Positions 41,718-49,025 of a stretch of 64,000 nucleotides of DNA are shown here, in pieces. The stretch comes from Eubacteriaceae bacterium ES3 (GTDB lineage Bacteria > Bacillota > Clostridia > Eubacteriales > Eubacteriaceae), in the NCBI GenBank assembly GCA_030586155.1, contig CP130741.1, positions 2,660,680-2,724,679 on the forward strand, read 5' to 3'. The position numbers were made by a program, and so were the translations under genes. A model generated the notes under the pieces. The model saw only the letters and a program-made list of their open reading frames with translations. It ran no database searches and was not told where the DNA came from. The first letter of the stretch is position 1. Each line of letters starts with the position of its first letter.

Positions 41718-42131
41718 ATGTATAACCGTTCAGAGATTGTAAGAACCGCCAATAAACTGGCCACTACCGGATTAACCAAAAGCCAGGCATTTAAAAGAGC
41801 CTGGGCACTGGCTAAAGGTCAAACCCTTTACGTAAAAGGTGTGACCAAAGGCAACCGACAAACAGCAATCGACCACATGAAGAACTACCAACTTGAAGAT
41901 GTGGACATTACACTGGTCCAGAATTCAGCCGATTATTTTGAAGATGATACCCTTGAAGTGATCGCCACTATTAACGGAAAATCCTATTGTGTGGGTTATT
42001 TACCCCCTTCCACCTCTGGACTGTTATCAAAGGTCATGAATTACGGAACAGCTCTAAAAGGAGCATTGAAGCAGATTGTCGGCGGTAATCGCTTGTATTA
42101 TGGGTTGCGGATCAATGCGCAGATGGTTTAA
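41718..42131 (+). CDS. HIRAN-domain-like protein
   Basis: A 137-residue protein. The N-terminal 40 residues contain 'TANKLATTGLTKSQAFKRAWALAKG', a segment common in mobile-element proteins. Residues about 40-125 read like a stand-alone HIRAN domain: 'VKGVTKGNRQTAIDHMKN', 'VDITLVQNSADYFEDDTLEVIATINGKSYCVGYLPPSTSGLL', the last part matching the usual Asp-x2-Ala-Ile ... Gly-Tyr-Leu/Ile-Pro pattern. HIRAN domains bind damaged or stalled DNA ends and are fused to SNF2 helicases. AAAGGAG precedes the ATG at 41718; an earlier in-frame start is inside that region. Confidence 0.65.
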   Translation: MYNRSEIVRTANKLATTGLTKSQAFKRAWALAKGQTLYVKGVTKGNRQTAIDHMKNYQLEDVDITLVQNSADYFEDDTLEVIATINGKSYCVGYLPPSTSGLLSKVMNYGTALKGALKQIVGGNRLYYGLRINAQMV

Positions 42132-42174
42132 ACATCTCCCCAAAATTAGGGAGACCCCCGGAAAGGAGTAAATA

Positions 42175-42357
42175 ATGGATGATGATTTTATGATCAATAT
42201 TGACCTCGAAGACCTGATAGACTTTTCAGGCTTGGAGGAGTTCAAGAAAAGCCTTGAACCACTTAGCGACTTACTGGCTAGCCTGGTTGTTGACGATGAC
42301 CTTAAGCAGCGTTTAGATTTATCGGCTGACCTCGAAGAGGTTTTAAAGCCACAATAA
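42175..42357 (+). CDS. Small acidic protein, 60 residues
   Basis: Preceded by GAAAGGAG. Very acidic and Leu-rich ('DLEDLIDFSGLEEFKKSLEPLSDLLASL'), pI clearly low, no Cys. Small acidic proteins of mobile elements sometimes mimic DNA, but this is only a possibility. Confidence 0.6.
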   Translation: MDDDFMINIDLEDLIDFSGLEEFKKSLEPLSDLLASLVVDDDLKQRLDLSADLEEVLKPQ

Positions 42358-42380
42358 AACAATATAAGGAGTGTACGCAC

Positions 42381-42653
42381 ATGAACAATTATGATGAAAT
42401 TTGCAAGAGAATCGGAAATGAGTATTTGGAGAACCTGTTAGATAGCATTATTGGACGTGATAATTATAAGGATATGCCGGAATACATGGAAGTTCTGGGA
42501 CAGCTTAACAGCCTTTTGAATCAGATCCCAGACAATGACTTGAAATATGAAATTGACACCACCTTTGATAATTGCACTTCAGCAGCATTATTTCAGGGTT
42601 TTGTCCTTGGCTTCAATGAAGCGGTTGGACTGCTGACAGGCGGTGTAAAATGA
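42381..42653 (+). CDS. Hypothetical protein, 90 residues
   Basis: AAGGAG lies 11 bases before the ATG. A helical, acidic protein with 'YLENLLDSIIGRDNY' and a C-terminal 'ALFQGFVLGFNEAVGLLTGG'. The stop overlaps the next start in ATGA. This arrangement and the size resemble the small helical phage proteins found near accessory genes. Function unknown. Confidence 0.62.
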   Translation: MNNYDEICKRIGNEYLENLLDSIIGRDNYKDMPEYMEVLGQLNSLLNQIPDNDLKYEIDTTFDNCTSAALFQGFVLGFNEAVGLLTGGVK

Positions 42654-42913
42654 AAACAGTATCTATCACCCACGATCAATATTGCGACCTTGAAGCAAAA
42701 TTAGCAGACCTATCCTGTTTAGTTGAACGTGCAGCCTGTGTATTGCAGGACGTAACAGAAGAATATTTCGGCGGTACGCTTGATGTAAAAGACCTGTGGA
42801 AGTTAAAAGCAGGTTTTAAAGAACATGGTGTAAAAGCTGAAATCGCCTTTGATTATATCTACCAGTCCCAGAAACTCATTGATGAAGCTGAAAAACTTGT
42901 GAATTCATTGTAA
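42650..42913 (+). CDS. Hypothetical protein, 87 residues
   Basis: Coupled to the preceding gene by a four-base overlap. Predicted mostly helical, with 'QYCDLEAKLADLSCLVERAACVLQDVTEEYF' forming a possible coiled coil containing three Cys. It is the last gene before a terminator and the right attachment site. Confidence 0.62.
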   Translation: MKTVSITHDQYCDLEAKLADLSCLVERAACVLQDVTEEYFGGTLDVKDLWKLKAGFKEHGVKAEIAFDYIYQSQKLIDEAEKLVNSL

Positions 42914-42921
42914 TCACCCGG

Positions 42922-42945
42922 CCACCTCTTCAGGTGGTCTTTTTT
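42922..42945 (+). terminator. Terminator at the right end of the element
   Basis: CCACCT/AGGTGG stem with a CTTC loop, then TCTTTTTT. Confidence 0.85.
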
Positions 42946-43281
42946 GATGCCTCTGAGAGCCGATTTAAAGGGCTAACAGATGTTTTACTTATAAGATTAC
43001 CCCTTGTGGGTAAAGGCAGTCACAATAAGCCCCACCTGCTTAGAACCATAAACCCCGCACCGCAGAACAAGCTAAAATATTTTTGGCGACTATACTTTAA
43101 ACAAATGTCTTTTTAATGCGATATACAAACCCCTGACTCGGGGACACTTTGGGGACAGTCGTCAAATTTTTTGATGTTTTTGGTGTTTATTCATTACATT
43201 TCATAAAAAGATAAAACCAAAGAATGGCTTATTAATAGGAAATATTAACACTATGAAAATTTGTTAAATTTCATTTACTCT

Positions 43282-43419
43282 ATTCGTAATCAGTAGGTCG
43301 GGGGTTCGATTCCCCCCGTTAGCTCCAGAAGAAAACGCATAAGACAGCCTTTTATGGGTTGTCTTTTTTATTTGGCTGGTTGTGGGAGAGGGTGAAAAAC
43401 CCGTAGTTGGGGACAGTTT
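43282..43419. repeat. Right attachment-site repeat
   Basis: Matches 30811-30948 over 138 bp with one mismatch. It contains the 3' half of tRNA-Thr from the anticodon stem to CCA, but not its 5' half, so it is not a functional tRNA gene. Internal to it, at 43140-43157, is a GGGGACA pair 11 bp apart, as also found at the left end. Confidence 0.92.
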
Positions 43420-43488
43420 TCAAAAATGTTGAAGCCCCGGAAAAAATTATAGAGCTTTCGAATCTATAAAAGTGAGAGAGGATTTCAT
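43420..43488 (-). pseudogene. Probable remnant of a second integrase 3' end
   Basis: Beyond the 138-bp repeat the sequence stays related to the left end of the element. On the minus strand both have Ser-Lys-Ala-Leu-stop (here the stop is 43447-43449), then TAATTT, CGGGGCTT, AAC and TTTT-GAAAA. The right copy lacks one 11-bp GGGGACA unit. Only about 13 codons remain readable. This suggests the left edge of another, now eroded, related element in tandem. Confidence 0.5.
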
Positions 43489-43532
43489 TAGGTTATCACC
43501 ATCTCCAATTCACAAAACATCAATATTAAAAA

Positions 43533-43759
43533 TTATTTTTTCGCTTTCAGAATCATATCGACAACCGAAAAAATTATTGCCGCCGCGAATAGGATATAGC
43601 TAATAACATGGTTTTCCCTAAATACAAACCCTGCAATCAGAATGCCAAAAGCAATCCCTGCTAAACGACTAAGTTTTTAGGTTTTGTTCGTAAATTCAAA
43701 ATCATTAATACTGCTAAAACTAAAATGACCACAGCAATATAAATCTGTGAAGACATCAT
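43533..43759 (-). pseudogene. Frameshifted small membrane protein
   Basis: AGGAG precedes two ATG codons at 43759. The first part codes a membrane helix ('IYIAVVILVLAVLMILNL'), then the frame stops shortly after a run of five A. Restoring one base joins it to 'RLAGIAFGILIAGFVFRENHV' and a third hydrophobic segment, ending 'MILKAKK' at TAA 43533-43535. The intact protein would have about 75 residues and three helices. Family not recognised. Confidence 0.6.
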
Positions 43760-43910
43760 GTGCTATTCTCCTTATTTATTTTTTCAGACTTCTCTAATCT
43801 ACAATCCTTTGTTTTACAATAACATCCAATGATATTATCAAACTTTTAGACAAAGCCATTCTTCTCAAATTTATTATACCACTATTCAAGTATGAACAAT
43901 CTTTTGTTTT

Positions 43911-45264
43911 AGTCAAGTCCAAAATAGTGTGTAAAAACCTCGGTGGGTTTAACTAGGCTGCTGATGAAACAGCAGCCGTCTGTTCTTTTAAAAATTCATA
44001 GTAATCCTGCATATCCAGATATTTTCTGCCGGAAGACCATTTTTCATCCTGTTCCATAAGCAGCGCACCCAGTAAACGGATAACCGATTTTTCGTTGGGA
44101 TAAATGCGGATCACGCGATCACGACGCCTGATTTCCTCGTTGAGTCGTTCGATACTGTTGGTTGTGCGCAGTCTTTTCCGGTATTTCTCAGGAAGACTCA
44201 TTACAGCCATCACATCATCAAAACCTTCTTCGAGTATTTCAATCGCTTTTGGTGCTTTGGATTCAAAATGTCTCAGTGTGTCTTTCAGCAGGTTGCGGGC
44301 ATCTTCAATATTTACTGCATTGTAGATGCGTTTCAGATAGGATTTCAATTCGGACTGCTGATTTTTGGGCGTTTTATCCAGTACATTTCTTGAGAAATGT
44401 GTCTGGCATCTCTGCCAGGTGGATCCCTGAAAATGTTTTTTAATCGCATTTACAAGTCCTTTGTGATTATCGGATACTATCAGATCAACGGCTGTCAGAC
44501 CACGCTCTTTGAGATTTTGAAAAAAATCTCCCCAGCTTGATTCTGTTTCGGTATCATTCAGCTGAAAACCAATTACTTCACGATTGCCATTTTCGTTGAC
44601 TGCGGTTGCTACCAATAGACCTTTTGACCGGACTCTGCTGTCTTCGCGAACTTTGAGATATAAAGCATCCACAATTATAAATGGATAATGCTTTTCAAGC
44701 GTTCGGTTACGAAAACCGTTTACTACCGGATCCAGATTTTCACACAGCTTTGAAACTGTTGATTTTGAAAAGCTCTGGCCACAAAGTTCTTCTGTAATGT
44801 TTTCGATTTTGCGGGTTGAAACCCCATTAATGACCATTTCGATCATTGCCAGCATCAGAGCCTGCTCGCTCCGCTGGTAGCGCTGAAACATCGTCGTGCT
44901 GAATTCGCCGTTACGATGACGAGGGATCCGCAGGGTGATACCACCGATTCGCGTTGTTAATTCACGATCCCTAAAACCGTTACGGTAAGCTGTCCGATCC
45001 TCGCATCGCTCATAGCGTTCAGCACCAAGTTGCTCAGCCGATTGCGCTACAAGCACCTGGTTAAGAATTGTTTCCAGAAGCTTTGAAAAAGCCTCATCCC
45101 GGGAATCTTTTGTAAAAAGTCCGTGCAAAAGTTCTGTGTCCAGTGTAATATTTAATTGAGCCATTTGTTCATCTCCTCGATTAGGTATTGGGTGGTACTT
45201 TTATTTTAACCGAGGTTTGAGCTCTTGGCTCATTTTCTTTTTACACCATTATACGGACTTTATC
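43911..45264. mobile_element. IS256-family insertion sequence
   Basis: About 1354 bp. The right end, read inward, is GATAAAGTCCGTATAATGG, very close to the ends I associate with IS256. The left end AGTCAAGTCCAAAATAGTG is an imperfect inverted copy sharing AAGTCC and, further in, GTGTAAAAA. Flanking TTTGTTTT at 43903-43910 and 45265-45272 is an 8-bp target duplication, the usual size for the family. The single transposase gene is intact. Confidence 0.85.
43953..45164 (-). CDS. IS256-family transposase
   Basis: A 403-residue mutator-type DDE transposase. The Asp in 'FIIVDALYLKVRED', the Asp in 'DLIVSDNHKGL' and the Glu in 'TTNSIERLNEEIRRR' form the catalytic triad, with the 'WQRCQTHFSRN' C/H segment between the second and third. 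Length is normal for the family. The copy is full length with no stop, so the element may still be active. Confidence 0.95.
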   Translation of the reverse strand: MAQLNITLDTELLHGLFTKDSRDEAFSKLLETILNQVLVAQSAEQLGAERYERCEDRTAYRNGFRDRELTTRIGGITLRIPRHRNGEFSTTMFQRYQRSEQALMLAMIEMVINGVSTRKIENITEELCGQSFSKSTVSKLCENLDPVVNGFRNRTLEKHYPFIIVDALYLKVREDSRVRSKGLLVATAVNENGNREVIGFQLNDTETESSWGDFFQNLKERGLTAVDLIVSDNHKGLVNAIKKHFQGSTWQRCQTHFSRNVLDKTPKNQQSELKSYLKRIYNAVNIEDARNLLKDTLRHFESKAPKAIEILEEGFDDVMAVMSLPEKYRKRLRTTNSIERLNEEIRRRDRVIRIYPNEKSVIRLLGALLMEQDEKWSSGRKYLDMQDYYEFLKEQTAAVSSAA

Positions 45265-45439
45265 TTTGTTTTAGTTTTTTATATAACCTAAATAGCTTTT
45301 ACTATAGCTTACAGAGTGTAGAAACAAATCCTTTTAACCATAACATATTTCGTTTTTTAAACGTTTCTATTTTTGTGAATAACAGCCATTTATTGGTGTA
45401 TAATATAAATATAGTAAACTTAGGAAAGGAGGCAGAAGA

Positions 45440-46447
45440 ATGAATAATCAGGAGACAAATAATGTCGAAAACGACCAAACTTCAAAAAATTCTTTTAACA
45501 AAGAGCCTAAAAGCAATAAAAAGCTCATTCTCATCATATCCATTATTTGCGGCTTACTGCTAGTGGCGTTGGCAGGCTTTTTTATTACTAATCAGCTAGG
45601 CCTCTTTAAGCAAAGCCAAAACACATCAGACTCTGAAGATTTAAAAACACTCTATAATGACTTAATCAGTTCATATGTCGCTTCCGAAAAGTCTGACGCT
45701 GAAATCATCGAATTACTTGAAAAAGCAGCCTCTGAAACTGGTGACCAGAATTACATCAACAATCAGGACAGTTATCTGGTTAAAAAACCCAGCTTCAGTC
45801 TGATTCCGGGCACCTATGAAGGTTCACAAACCTTGACGATCAATCAAAACAATGCCAATGCTACCGTCACTTATACGCTTGATGGAAGTGAACCAACCAG
45901 CAGTTCAAATACTTACTCAGGTCCAATTACGCTTCCTATCGGAACCACCACCATTAAAGCAGTCGCCATTAGTGATATTGGCATTCTAAGCGCTGTGGCC
46001 GAAGGAACTTATATCCTGACTTCCACTACAAATGACACAATAACGGGAACTACGACTACAAATCCGTCCGCCCTGACCGATGACCAGTTTATCAATAGCC
46101 TATATGGTGTCTGGTATGAAGAAAGCAGCGGAAATGTGCTGATGATATCTCAAACCAATTTCTACGATTATATACCTGAACCTCTATCCGTTGCTTCTGG
46201 GTCATTTGAGGTTATTTCCACTACCAATAGCGGCGGCACTATTAATGTAAAGGATCTGACGGTGGATGGCTATAATAGTGGTGACACTCTGGTTAACTTT
46301 GATTTCGGCACCCCAGGTGACAACATAATGCGCTGGCAATATGATGGTAAAATCTGGCATGAAGATAGTGCTGCTGAAAGCCTCGGTGGCGATCAGTATC
46401 GTATTCCATTTACCTTTGCAGGAAGCGATATCTTCACCATGAATTAG
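45440..46447 (+). CDS. Membrane-anchored protein with chitobiase-C-terminal-like domain
   Basis: A 335-residue protein. A charged cytoplasmic N-terminus (1-28) precedes one membrane helix ('LILIISIICGLLLVALAGFFI', about 29-49); the rest is outside. Residues about 115-195 match a CHB_HEX_C_1-type beta domain ('KPSFSLIPGTYEGSQTLTI', 'VTYTLDGSEPTSSSNTYSGPI', 'IKAVAISDIGILSAVAEGTY'). A Thr-rich linker leads to a C-terminal beta-rich region (about 215-335). No catalytic domain is present, so it is probably a surface sensor or binding protein. AAAGGAGG precedes the ATG. Confidence 0.75.
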   Translation: MNNQETNNVENDQTSKNSFNKEPKSNKKLILIISIICGLLLVALAGFFITNQLGLFKQSQNTSDSEDLKTLYNDLISSYVASEKSDAEIIELLEKAASETGDQNYINNQDSYLVKKPSFSLIPGTYEGSQTLTINQNNANATVTYTLDGSEPTSSSNTYSGPITLPIGTTTIKAVAISDIGILSAVAEGTYILTSTTNDTITGTTTTNPSALTDDQFINSLYGVWYEESSGNVLMISQTNFYDYIPEPLSVASGSFEVISTTNSGGTINVKDLTVDGYNSGDTLVNFDFGTPGDNIMRWQYDGKIWHEDSAAESLGGDQYRIPFTFAGSDIFTMN

Positions 46448-46510
46448 CGGTGTTCTCCTCTGCTTGTAGTCAGTAAGCCGGAATTTATTAACCTTCAAGT
46501 TTTATAAAAA

Positions 46511-46549
46511 AATCAATAGAGAGCCCGTAAGGCTCTCTATTGATTTTTA
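46511..46549. terminator. Strong bidirectional terminator
   Basis: A perfect 15-bp stem (46511-46525 with 46531-46545) with a CGTAA loop, flanked by A and T runs. Confidence 0.9.
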
Positions 46550-46614
46550 ACCATTGAATGTTTTTATATTTGAAATTCAGCTTTTATATTTACAACACGA
46601 ATAATCATAAACTT

Positions 46615-47361
46615 TTATCTTATACTTGAGATGTCCATAAAATCGTCGTTCGAATCATTTGATGAATCATCATCCGAGTCATCTGACGAATCATCGTTCG
46701 AGTCATCTGACGAATCATCGTTCGAGTCATCTGACGAATCGTCGTTCGAGTCATCTGACGAATCGTCGTTCGAGTCATCTGACGAATCGTCGTTCGAGTC
46801 ATCCTTATCTATGTAATAATTATCTGTGCTACCGGGAGCGCTAGAACCTGCTGGTACTATTATAATGTAAATCCCTTCAAGACGGTAACCATATCCAGCA
46901 GTACCTGATGACTCACCATTTTTAGCCCAACCCATCCAACCAATATTCTGCGAATGAACTCTGTAGTAAATATCAAACTGATCTGCATCTGAACCAATGA
47001 GTTTAATTTGAATTGCTTCTAATCGATAACTTAGACCCTCAGTACCCGAAAACTCATCGGACTCTCTCCAGCTTTTACCTGCATCCACTTCCCAGCCTAT
47101 ATTCTGAATATGCGCTTGATATTCCAGACCAAGATCATAACCACCATTATTTAGCGCAATTCGGATTCCTTCAAGTCTGAAACCCATGCCAGTTGTCCCA
47201 GATAATTCACCCTGAGATGAGTAATCCTGCCATCCAAAGTTCTCGACGTGAGCACAATAGGAAACGCTTGGATTTTCAGACGCTTGAATAATAACTGGCT
47301 CAAAACCTATTAATAACATAACAGCCGATAGAATAGCTAAATATTGAATTTTAGACTTCAT
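46615..47361 (-). CDS. Secreted ChW-repeat protein with Asp/Ser repeat tail
   Basis: A 248-residue exported protein. A signal peptide (about 1-28, ending near 'IIQASENP') precedes three clostridial hydrophobic repeats (ChW), each centred on 'NFGW' or 'NIGW' and 'GYRLEGI'-like segments (about 35-75, 82-128, 130-172). Residues about 190-240 are a Ser-Asp-Asp-Ser-Asn-Asp-type tail encoded by a 24-bp tandem repeat. No sortase LPxTG motif follows. ChW repeats occur in cell-surface proteins of solventogenic and acetogenic clostridia, with suspected adhesive roles. Confidence 0.85.
   Translation of the reverse strand: MKSKIQYLAILSAVMLLIGFEPVIIQASENPSVSYCAHVENFGWQDYSSQGELSGTTGMGFRLEGIRIALNNGGYDLGLEYQAHIQNIGWEVDAGKSWRESDEFSGTEGLSYRLEAIQIKLIGSDADQFDIYYRVHSQNIGWMGWAKNGESSGTAGYGYRLEGIYIIIVPAGSSAPGSTDNYYIDKDDSNDDSSDDSNDDSSDDSNDDSSDDSNDDSSDDSNDDSSDDSDDDSSNDSNDDFMDISSIR
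46640..46804. repeat. 24-bp tandem repeat (about 6.9 copies)
   Basis: Unit GAATCRTCGTTCGAGTCATC plus TGAC, repeated from about 46640 to 46804; the first copy is diverged and the last partial. In the sense strand of the ChW gene it codes Asp-Ser-Ser-Asp-Asp-Ser-Asn-Asp. Copy number is expected to vary between strains. Confidence 0.9.
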
Positions 47362-47503
47362 TGTACGATCCTCCTTAGAATATACTTTTCAATATAATTA
47401 TACGACAGTATGTAAAGGATTGCAACAATGGTAAAGCTCATTTCATTAAGCTTTTATTTCAACAAATTTCATATATTCAGAAGGTATTTGTAAACTATAC
47501 AAA

Positions 47504-47926
47504 TTATTTTACATTAGCGATCAGCTGATCAAAAACTCGATAAAAAGTCTGCAAATCAGTTTCGCTAATATCCTTTGTAATTTGATTGCTGAATTCTTGC
47601 CCTAATGGCAAACATTGATTTCTTATTTCCTGACCTTTAGGCGTCAGCAGTAAAATCATTTCTCGGCGGTCGTTGAGATTTAGTTGTCGCATAATCCAAC
47701 CGTCACGTTCCATTCGATCCAGAAGGCGCGTGGTCGATGATGGCTTTGTCTTCAAAAAAGCAACCAGTTCTTTTTGATTATTGCTTTCAGTTTTACCAAG
47801 AAAATAAAGAACCGACCATTGAGCCCGGGTAATTCCAACTTCTTTTAATATATTCTCAAATGCTTCTGCCAGTATTTTAGCCGCATTAGTGGCAATAAAG
47901 GCTGCACAATTTTCGAGTTCAAACAT
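47504..47926 (-). CDS. MarR-family transcriptional regulator
   Basis: A 140-residue winged-helix protein. 'GITRAQWSVLYFLGKTESNNQKELVAFLKTKPSSTTRLLDRMERDGWIMRQLNLNDRREMILLLTPKG' is the complete MarR DNA-binding domain, flanked by dimerisation helices. It is divergent from the OsmC-like gene and likely represses it and itself. Only one Cys lies near the N-terminus (Cys 8) and one near 'NQCLPLG', so thiol sensing as in OhrR is possible but not shown. Confidence 0.9.
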   Translation of the reverse strand: MFELENCAAFIATNAAKILAEAFENILKEVGITRAQWSVLYFLGKTESNNQKELVAFLKTKPSSTTRLLDRMERDGWIMRQLNLNDRREMILLLTPKGQEIRNQCLPLGQEFSNQITKDISETDLQTFYRVFDQLIANVK

Positions 47927-48084
47927 GTTATCCCCCTGTTTTGGTTCGTTTTAAAGCTGACTATTTCTAGTGTGATTTAATTATAACATATTTTATATCT
48001 GTAAATCACTTGAAATTGGCGTTGACAATATTTTATTTGCTATGCTAATATATTGTTATATTAATCTTTAGGATGCTAATTATT

Positions 48085-48519
48085 ATGCCAAGTGCAAAGT
48101 TCTGTGTTCGCGCCAACAGCGAAAATCCTACTAAAACTACGGTAAAAGCAAGAGGTTTTAATTTCATTGTCGATGAACCCGACACTCTTGGTGGCACAAA
48201 CGAAGGCTTGAGTCCAGTAGAATATCTACTGGGAGCATTTGCCGGTTGTTTAAATGTTGTCGGCCATCTGGTTGCAAAAGAAATGAATTTTGAGCTTAGG
48301 GGTCTTAAACTTGAAATGCGCGGTGAAATCAACACGGATAACCTAATGGGTGTTTCCAATGCTGAAAGACCAGGTTTCCAGAGTATTGACGTAGTTCTCA
48401 TACCCGATTGTGATATCGATTCTGAAGCAATCGAAAAATGGGCAAAAGAAGTGAAAGCTCGCTGTCCAATCAGCGATAATCTGAGTAACCCTACCCCGGT
48501 TGCTCTAGCACTTAAATAG
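48085..48519 (+). CDS. OsmC/Ohr-family peroxidase-like protein
   Basis: A 144-residue protein of the OsmC fold. 'GGTNEGLSPVEYLLGAFAGCLNVVGHLVAKEM' contains the first reactive Cys, and 'VKARCPISDNLSNPTPV' the second, the arrangement of YhfA/OsmC-like thiol peroxidases. It would reduce organic hydroperoxides with a dithiol donor. The ATG at 48085 has AGGATG upstream; an earlier ATG at 48073 is possible. TTGACA with TAATAT 18 bp later lies just upstream, between it and the marR-type gene. Confidence 0.87.
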   Translation: MPSAKFCVRANSENPTKTTVKARGFNFIVDEPDTLGGTNEGLSPVEYLLGAFAGCLNVVGHLVAKEMNFELRGLKLEMRGEINTDNLMGVSNAERPGFQSIDVVLIPDCDIDSEAIEKWAKEVKARCPISDNLSNPTPVALALK

Positions 48520-48553
48520 TTAAGTCCTACATTCATGTCATTTTTATCTTCAT

Positions 48554-48606
48554 AAAGCACCCTAAAAGAAGATGTTTCTTTCATCTTCTTTTAGGGTGCT
48601 TTTATT
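48554..48606 (+). terminator. Terminator after the OsmC-family gene
   Basis: A stem of about 20 bp (AAAGCACCC... with ...GGGTGCTTT) around a TTTCTTT loop, followed by TTATTTT. Confidence 0.88.
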
Positions 48607-48954
48607 TTCATTTAATTTTAATCACTTCTTTTTATAGAACACAATTAATCGCATATGAAAATTGTTCCTAAAATGATTGTTTGAAATCCATAGAATATAG
48701 AATCGTAAATACCGTCTTTGTTTTTTATTTAACCAATTTGACCATTGGTCTTTAACAAGCAACAACGCTAACTCCAATTTAGACATTTTTTTGAAGTGCT
48801 ATAATTCGAGGAATGTAAAGGATTATCATTTTAATTTTATATGCATTTTATTTATTATCTACATCTCCTTATATAACCCATCTATTATGCTATTTGTAAA
48901 ATATTAAATATATTTAAATTAATTATTGACGTTCCTTTACAATAATGCTAAACT
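48607..48954 (+). promoter_or_regulatory. Upstream region and promoter of the corrinoid methyltransferase operon
   Basis: About 420 bases lie between the previous terminator and the first methyltransferase gene. A promoter is visible as TTGACG (48926-48931), 17 bp, TAAACT (48949-48954), leaving a leader of about 65 bases. No cobalamin riboswitch core was seen. The rest is AT-rich without recognised sites. Confidence 0.6.
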
Positions 48955-49025
48955 AAACCTGTGCACAACAGCTATTTTTAAGTATACATGAAACGAATTT
49001 GTAAATTGATTATCTGGAGGCTAAC

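Larger units (their letters stand above)
30811..43419. mobile_element. 12.5-kb integrated element, probable phage satellite (PICI-like)
   Basis: Bounded by 138-bp direct repeats (30811-30948 and 43282-43419) that start in the tRNA-Thr anticodon region. Leftward genes are a tyrosine integrase and a C1-like repressor. Rightward genes are a Cro-like HTH, an AlpA/excisionase-like protein, primase-polymerase/helicase, small unknown genes and a protein with a small-terminase-like N-terminus, then a sigma factor, a toxin-antitoxin pair, a HIRAN-like protein and more small genes. There are no virion structural, large terminase, lysis or conjugation genes. This order is that of Gram-positive phage-inducible chromosomal islands. 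Helper phage and mobility are unproven. Confidence 0.82.

Noticed and set aside
42934-43116. 60-residue open frame after the last island gene
   Set aside because: Its start lies in the T-run of the terminator and it has no ribosome-binding site.
30811-43419. Complete prophage or conjugative element
   Set aside because: No capsid, portal, tail, large terminase, lysis, relaxase or mating-pair genes are present in the 12.5 kb between the repeats.
45225-45443. 72-residue open frame spanning the end of the insertion sequence
   Set aside because: It crosses the IS boundary and has no ribosome-binding site; the sequence is a chance junction.
46640-46804. Regular 24-bp repeats that could be taken for a CRISPR array
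   Set aside because: Units are directly contiguous with no unique spacers and are in frame within a ChW-protein gene, so they are a coding minisatellite.
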